Under the pieces are notes generated by a model. It ran no database searches and had not been told where the DNA came from. It saw only the letters and a program-made list of their open reading frames with translations. A program made the translations under genes and the position numbers. Below, in pieces: positions 59,587-64,000 of a stretch of 64,000 nucleotides of DNA (its first letter is position 1; every line of letters starts with the position of its first letter). Origin of the DNA: Hypericum androsaemum (Eukaryota > Streptophyta > Magnoliopsida > Malpighiales > Hypericaceae). The stretch lies in NCBI GenBank assembly GCA_963995505.1, contig OZ023187.1, forward strand, positions 937,501 through 1,001,500, given 5' to 3'.

Positions 59587-62257
59587 ACGTCCACGCGAGC
59601 CAACAATGAATTAGTCTACGTGGCATTCTATTCAAAAACATTTAACGTCAAAATAACAAGTTTGAAAATAATTAAAATTTTGATGGTCGATTAATCTAGA
59701 TTCGATAAAGATATGACATTGAAAAGGTAACAAAAATTTTCTAACAAAATTTTAATAATATTATGTTCTCAAATACTTGAATTCGAGACTTCTAAGTTAA
59801 CCAAAAATAACTCATTAACTAGTTGATTAAATTGTTTATTACTTTATACTTGAATTTGAATTAGTGAGTATATTAACATAGTGGATTTCATGTAATTTCA
59901 ACCAAAAAAATATAGGAGAGAAAAAGTGAACAATCTATGATATCCATAAAATTGTCGCTTATTAAAATACTAACCATTGAATACACTAGTCCTATTTTTT
60001 TCAGGCGTATATACTAATCCTATTTTTTAGGAGTATATACTAGTCATACTTGTAAAGCCATCATCCTAAAATTTCCCACGCCACTCCCCTGATACCAACG
60101 TGCCAAGCTCTCGTTGGTAAATTTTTTTTTACTGTACCGTTGGTAAATTATATGTTTGACTTCCTCTAAAAATGGAATGATTTGCTGTTCTCCAGCTGCT
60201 CTAAGCATTGTCTATGGCGAAATTATACAAGACTTGTCCTCGAAGGTCTATCCGGTCAACTCTCGAGTATTGATACACCTGCTGATTTTTTTTTTGAAAG
60301 TTCATTTTCGTACTACGTGCCTTGCCGGCTTGAAATATATAATATTGTGATTTAAAATTCATCAAAATAGTTGCTATGAATTCTATACTAATACTGCCTA
60401 ATGCTATTCCTATTAACGGATGCTCCTCCCTCTCGTCTACCTCCTCATCCAACATTTAACGTCAAAGTTACAAGTTTGAAAACAATAAAAGTTTTGGTGG
60501 TTAATCTTATTGTTTTTAAATAGATAATAAAATATTCAAAATAAGATACATGCTTATCCTACTATAATAATGTAAACGTTCATTTTTGGTCCGACAATTT
60601 GGAAATGTCGAAACTATCCTTTCAATTAAATATTACAGATAAAAACGAAGGAGAAGAAACCGAGGAGAGGCGGAGAGGACGATAGGGAACAATGAGGACG
60701 ATGTCCACGCACAGGTTCCCCAACGTCGCCACGTCTACGCTCTTAACATCTTGCCCTCTCGGCTTCCACAACGGGGTGGTCACGTGAGTGAGCCCTCCGC
60801 CACGATGGGGTCCGGAGAGCTCGACTCCTCCTCCGCCGCCATGGCAAGCCTCCGTAGGCGGGGGATGATCTTTAACTAATAAGCATCATCTAAAGCAACT
60901 GAATCCAGCGCTGTTACGCATACCAAGAGAGTTGTAGAGGCCGAAATGGTTGATAGAGATAGATGCAGCCGGCCGGTCGGGGTCACCCTCCGGGTGTTCG
61001 AAGGAATTACTCTGAGAAGAAGAAGAAGACAGATAAGAAGATGACTAGCTTGGGCGATAAATGGTGCAAGATAGTGGCATTGTCGTTGTTGTGGGATTGG
61101 ATAAAAGGAATCAATGAGCTTGCAAGGTGAGGGCTTGAGGAATGCATCCAGAGACAAACTATCCCTCCTTTCCACCAATGGATTTTTTGAGGTGGAAGTT
61201 CCAAAATACCCTCGCTCTCTCTCTCTACCTCCTTATCTTTCTTTCTTTTGGCATTGCGTTCCAATTTTTTGGATTCCCTCGGTTCTTTCCTCTTCTGTCC
61301 TTCCACTTCCAATATTCTTCCCCGGTCCTTTTCGACGTTGTTCTGCACTCAGCCTTATGATGTAACTATGATTTACTTTTTTTTAGAAGGTTTTTTTAGG
61401 AATGACTATGTTTTACCAAAGGGAGTGTTTATGGTATTGATCACTATAAATGCCAATTTTGTAGTATTATTAACCTCTTTAATGATTTTTATTTTTTTTT
61501 GAGGCTGATTTTTATGTTTATTGCATTGATTTCTTTAGCAATTTTTGCCAATCACTTAAAAAATATTGAGAGTAACGTGTTCGACTCTGTTGTAGTATGG
61601 TCCGATCGATCATACATTTTTTATTCACTCAACTTATATCTATTGACTTCCTACTTACAGTTTCCAAATCCACCTACCAATTTTATTGAGCTCTCAAATT
61701 CATGAGATTGTTATAATAAAAGAAACTTTTTTTAAAGTAATGTTGCTGATAAATTTGGAACGTTTACAGAAAACATCGTCTACAAAAAAGTTCTTCAGGC
61801 GTCTTAGGTAAATTAAAAAATAAGATAGTGTACTTAAATATTTAAGAGAATATTTTATTCATGTACAACTTAAAAAAATTAGTAAACGATATATTTTACA
61901 GGTTTTGAAACAGAACGGCACTCGCATTGCGCTTGCGTATTTGCTAGTTATTATTATCAAATAGGATAGGTGCACAAGTTATTGTTCCATCATGGGGAGT
62001 ACTATGGGCGTCTTTAGGAGGCAAGCTCTCGAGCAATTGGGGTGCGTGCACGAGCTTGGGGATGGTCAATCTGACCCTCAATGAGCTCTGTGGAGAAATT
62101 GATGGGCGTCAGGATGGGTAGATTTTTTTTTTAAACAAGTAAAATATTATTTATTCAAAAATATATATCATCAAAATAGTAAATAATTAAACGTAGTTAG
62201 ATACCAAGTAACGCAAAACCCTAACAATGAAATAACACAAACACTGAAATAACCTAC
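59587..62257. other. Spacer with a small GC-rich island
   Basis: Mostly AT-rich. A GC-rich island at 60650-60880 (GAGGCGGAGAGGACG; CCTCCGCCGCCATGGC) gives only short frames, for example minus-strand MAAEEESSSPDPIVAEGS then a stop; it may be a remnant of a first exon. Minus frames at 60876-61348 are unrecognised. Confidence 0.4.
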
Positions 62258-62605
62258 ACAAAGAACGGATCCTTGTGCTGGATTTTGACAGTCGAAGCCG
62301 TGACGTCGACTACAGCAGCAAGCTCCCCCTGCTTCACCACGTGGATATCTAAACAGAATACCAGAATCTACTTAATTTTATTTCTTTTTTACTGATAAAT
62401 TAATGAAAAACTATAAGCGAAAATTTAGCTTACGCGTTTCTGAGCTTAGGAGAGTTTCTCGGGGGAACCGGAGAAGAGGGAAGTCTGTAACGGACTCCCA
62501 CTCCGTCCAGCTCAGCCACGACACCAGCTTGTAACCTCTCGACGACGACTTTAACGGCACCGGCGGATTCTCCTCCGCTTCGGATGATCCTTCGAAGAAA
62601 TCCAT
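62258..62605 (-). pseudogene. LAS1-like pseudogene 3 (exons 1-2 only)
   Basis: Exon 1, 62434-62605, starts MDFFEGSSEAEENPPV and keeps LSWTEWESVTD, then an extra T (GACTTCCCTC for GACTCCCTC) shifts the frame. Exon 2, 62258-62348, has an early stop where CGA became TGA (ACGTGGTGAAGC). Homology continues into intron 2 to about 62190 and then ends; later exons are missing. With pseudogene 2 it shares an N-terminal insertion (EENLPAQSRS / EENPPVPLKSSSRG) absent from the intact gene. Confidence 0.9.
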
Positions 62606-62699
62606 GGTCGACGACATGTTGTTTCCAGGAGCTGAGGTTTTTAGGGGAGATAAACCCTAATTTAAGTATCTACACCGATGGGATTTTCGTTTCGCGGGC

Positions 62700-64000
62700 C
62701 TGTTGAATATGGCTTGTTGGGCTTTGTGGCCCACATTGTATTATATTTTTGGTTGAAGTCACACAATATTCGAATTTTTTAAGTAAATGTAGAATTTTAT
62801 TACTAAAGAAAAAAAATAGTGAGTGTGAAACGCCCAAACGATCCATCCACAAGTTATCCGTGAAGGGGTAGACAAGTGGAAAGCGCACACTACCTAATCT
62901 TAACTTTATGTTAACTCTGTTAGTATAGATGTCTTATAGACAATCGATATAAGGACATTATACTTGATGACATTCAGTTATATTATTAATGTGCATTAAT
63001 AATATTTGGCATTACATAAATGAATATAATGTTTGATTGTTTGCATATATTCATGTTTATGTTCCCATGAACTAGTGTTGTCATTGAGAATGTGAGATCT
63101 CAGATGACTATGCATGTAGTTCTTAAATAGCCACAATCAATGATTATCGAAAATGAGATATCAATGATGCGATTGAGATTGGTGTGCGATCTGCATCATA
63201 TCCTTAAAGGATGTAGTGGTTCTCACAACTGCGAGATACTAGGTATTTCATGATGGATGCACAGATACTTTGGAGAGTATTGGCATACCCGACTGAGAAA
63301 TCGTTTGGTATATTCTATTTACGTGTCTACGGGAATATCGATTTGTGGAGTAGTGTGATAGTCCTCTGACTTGAGGTCAATACGCACGACATGTACGGAG
63401 TGATTGACTTTGACCGTGACCAACGCTTGCACTCCTGACGAGGTAGATACGACATGTGTTGGGTACATCACGAAGTGCATGTGCGTGGTAGTTGAGCCAA
63501 GAATAGGATTCATTCCTCAAAAAGACTTGGAGAGAATACTTGTCTTCTCATAACTAATTGGATCGTTAGTCATTGGCCAATGCACGTCACTTTTGGAATG
63601 GTGTCTAAAAGTGACAACATGATCAATTAGTAGAATGAGATAATATGATTAAGTTATTTTAATAGATACTTAATCATGTTCAAGACTTAATCGAGTATTC
63701 GTGAATGAAAGAACTGTATTACTGTGAGCTTCACATTACAGGTAGTTGCAGTATCCTCGCAACGTACCTCATATGTTGAGATTGTCTGGTCTATTGTCTA
63801 GGGTTCGACTAAGACCATTAGTTCGACTAATCGCTTGGCATGTGAGGGCCTATGGGTCACACAACAAGTAGTATTAGTTTACGAATTGAAGTTGGTTAGA
63901 TTAAATATTGATTTGATCAAGAATATTTATTCTATAGACAAATATTATAATTTTATTAGATAGAATTATAATTATAATTATTTAATTAAGTTGAATTTAA
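62700..64000. other. Right end of window, unassigned
   Basis: AT-rich with moderately complex sequence at 63100-63900 and no long frames. Its texture suggests non-coding retroelement sequence, but no LTR border or domain is visible before the window ends. Confidence 0.35.

Noticed and set aside
60876..61348. Minus-strand frames as a gene near the GC-rich island
   Set aside because: Short, unrecognised and without consistent splice sites; likely chance.

Overview
The window looks like nuclear DNA of a dicotyledonous plant. It is AT-rich, its genes are split by GT-AG introns, and more than half is transposable elements of plant type (Ty1/copia LTR retrotransposons, Mutator-like and hAT-like elements, foldback MITEs). 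No species can be named from the sequence. I see no rRNA, tRNA or CRISPR array, and nothing bacterial.

Layout. (i) 1-10340: a class-B heat-stress transcription factor (HSFB4-like, minus, 1636-2645), a small TIR element, a solo LTR, and a long gene-poor stretch. (ii) 10647-27332: two intact-looking minus-strand genes, an eight-exon LAS1-like gene (603 aa, HEPN-nuclease motif RHEGSH) and, 0.7 kb upstream of it, an eleven-exon UbiA aromatic prenyltransferase (407 aa). All exon phases close in both. Intron 8 of the prenyltransferase holds a 7.4-kb Mutator-like element that carries a nested copia element. (iii) 27890-35437: a second Mutator-like element carrying another copia element, an unrecognised gene remnant, and a broken SF3b14/p14 splicing-factor copy. 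(iv) 35438-57089: a decayed second copy of the LAS1 + prenyltransferase pair, invaded by a hAT MITE, an internally deleted LTR element, a 3.2-kb LTR element without pol, a very young copia element and smaller insertions. (v) 57090-64000: a MITE, a third Mutator-like element, and a third LAS1 fragment (exons 1-2). The locus is therefore a tandem segmental duplication of a prenyltransferase-LAS1 unit. Its paralogues act as empty sites that date and delimit the insertions.

Two observations stand out. First, the two prenyltransferase copies have lost function in complementary ways: the open copy has a degenerate first metal-binding motif (NHIYDVDIN), while the frameshifted copy still encodes the canonical one (NQIYDIEID). 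Second, two copia families here lack the usual tRNA-Met primer-binding site. Exactly two bases after the 5' LTR each has a 15-18-base stretch perfectly complementary to a site inside its own LTR, with matched changes between related copies. This fits a self-primed mode of reverse transcription and is the best candidate for something undescribed.
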